From positions 5,982,001 through 6,046,000 of the forward strand of contig NZ_CP106793.1 of assembly GCF_025642135.1 (NCBI RefSeq): a stretch of DNA of 64,000 nucleotides, in the 5' to 3' direction. The notes under the pieces are model-generated. The model was not told where the DNA came from, did no database searches, and was given only the letters and a program-made list of their open reading frames with translations. Position 1 is the first letter of the stretch. Every line of letters starts with the position of its first letter. The translations under genes and the position numbers were made by a program. The stretch comes from Streptomyces cynarae (GTDB taxonomy: Bacteria > Actinomycetota > Actinomycetes > Streptomycetales > Streptomycetaceae). This document shows, one piece after another, positions 63,374 to 64,000 of the stretch.

Positions 63374-64000
63374 CGCCGTGATCTCCTTGCTGATCGTCGA
63401 CGACCACCCCGTCGTAAGGGACGGCCTGCGCGGCATGTTCGAGTCCGCGCCCGGCTTCAGGGTCCTGGGCGAGGCGTCGAACGGCGTCGAGGCGGTCGAC
63501 AAGGGCGCCTCCCTCGACCCGGACGTGATCCTGATGGACCTGCGCATGCCCGGCGGCTCGGGCGTGGACGCCATCCGGGAGCTGACCCGCCGGGCCGCCC
63601 GCGCCAAGGTCCTCGTCCTGACCACCTACGACACCGACTCCGACACCCTGCCCGCGATCGAGGCGGGCGCGACGGGCTACCTCCTCAAGGACGCCCCGCG
63701 CGACGAGCTGCTCACCGCGGTCCGGGCTGCCGCCGAAGGCCGTACGGTCCTGTCCCCGGCCGTCGCCTCCCGTCTGGTCTCCGCCGTCCGCTCCCCGGCC
63801 CCCGGCAGCGAGCCCCTCTCCGCCCGCGAACGGCAGGTCCTCGCCCTGGTCGCGAAGGGCACCTCCAACCGTGAGATCGCCCGCGAGCTGTTCATCAGCG
63901 AGGCCACCGTGAAGACCCACCTCAGCCACCTGTACGCCAAACTCGGCGTCAACGACCGCGCTGCGGCGGTGGCGGTGGCCTACGACCGGGGGATCCTGGG
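63363..64000 (+). CDS. NarL/LuxR-family response regulator (cut by right edge)
   Basis: At least 212 residues are visible from ATG 63363. The receiver has Asp pair VDDHP, phospho-acceptor Asp in VILMDLRMPGG, Thr in VLVLTTYDTD and Lys in GYLLKDAP. A LuxR-type helix-turn-helix follows (LSARERQVLALVAKGTSNREIA, then SEATVKTHLSHLYAKLGV). Only a few C-terminal residues appear to be missing. Partner of the overlapping kinase; the DrrAB-like exporter upstream on the same strand is a plausible target. Confidence 0.93.
   Translation, partial: MTDDAVISLLIVDDHPVVRDGLRGMFESAPGFRVLGEASNGVEAVDKGASLDPDVILMDLRMPGGSGVDAIRELTRRAARAKVLVLTTYDTDSDTLPAIEAGATGYLLKDAPRDELLTAVRAAAEGRTVLSPAVASRLVSAVRSPAPGSEPLSARERQVLALVAKGTSNREIARELFISEATVKTHLSHLYAKLGVNDRAAAVAVAYDRGIL

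Overview
The window is high-GC actinobacterial DNA, almost certainly from a Streptomyces chromosome. Codons strongly prefer G or C in the third position, GTG and occasional TTG starts are common, many genes overlap by 4 bp (ATGA/GTGA), and terminators are GC-rich hairpins without long U tracts. From memory, the gene order (icmA, thioredoxin, pyk, ackA-pta, pfkA, dicarboxylate two-component system, glgB-mak-treS-glgE, glgP, M4 proteases, ABC exporters) resembles the SCO54xx part of the S. coelicolor core chromosome. No database search was run. No tRNA, rRNA, CRISPR array, insertion sequence, integrase or biosynthetic gene cluster was seen.

Layout. 1-3990: a gene tail, a DUF3817 membrane protein, the isobutyryl-CoA mutase large subunit IcmA behind a 24-bp palindrome, a minisatellite of about 750 bp, and a TetR regulator. 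3995-8222: a thioredoxin-TPR protein and a three-gene set of actinobacterial envelope proteins (DUF6230, DUF6114, low-complexity secreted protein). 8300-14414: central carbon metabolism (pyk, ackA-pta, pfkA). 14453-19539: an HTH protein, a CitA/CitB-type two-component system and its likely target, a DctA-type dicarboxylate symporter. 19693-25178: a TetR/MFS efflux pair with three matching operators, a DUF2127 protein, a class C beta-lactamase-fold hydrolase, and a MerR-thioredoxin pair. 25320-29099: a HelD-like RNA polymerase recycling helicase and an atypical P450. 29811-42457: the GlgE alpha-glucan pathway (glgE-treS-mak-glgB on the minus strand, glgP on the plus strand) with a subtilisin-like protease between. 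42543-47058: DUF1990 and two paralogous thermolysin-family proteases. 47308-52748: an alpha/beta hydrolase coupled to a 1508-residue caspase-STAND NTPase-WD40 protein. 52896-62046: four ABC exporter half-transporters (two apparent heterodimers) and a DrrAB-like ABC transporter. 62072-64000: a NarL-type two-component system cut by the right edge.

How the genes work together. pfkA, pyk and pta-ackA form a block from fructose 6-phosphate to acetate, and icmA feeds branched acyl-CoA into the methylmalonyl/butyryl pool. The glg cluster makes and degrades alpha-1,4-glucan from trehalose: TreS makes maltose, the maltokinase makes maltose 1-phosphate, GlgE polymerises it, GlgB branches the product and GlgP breaks it down.

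The most unusual items are: (i) a 41-bp tandem repeat that copies the kinase-stop/regulator-start junction, giving a cascade of six 14-codon mini-ORFs, each with a Shine-Dalgarno sequence and joined by ATGA overlaps; (ii) the hydrolase plus caspase-STAND-WD40 operon, a candidate conflict or cell-death module; (iii) four dyads at about 22-bp spacing upstream of dctA; (iv) a roughly 185-residue Lys/Ala-rich histone-like segment at the N-terminus of GlgB; (v) complementary active-site degeneration in both ABC exporter pairs; and (vi) a dispersed-type Streptomyces palindrome lying in frame inside a histidine kinase ATPase domain.
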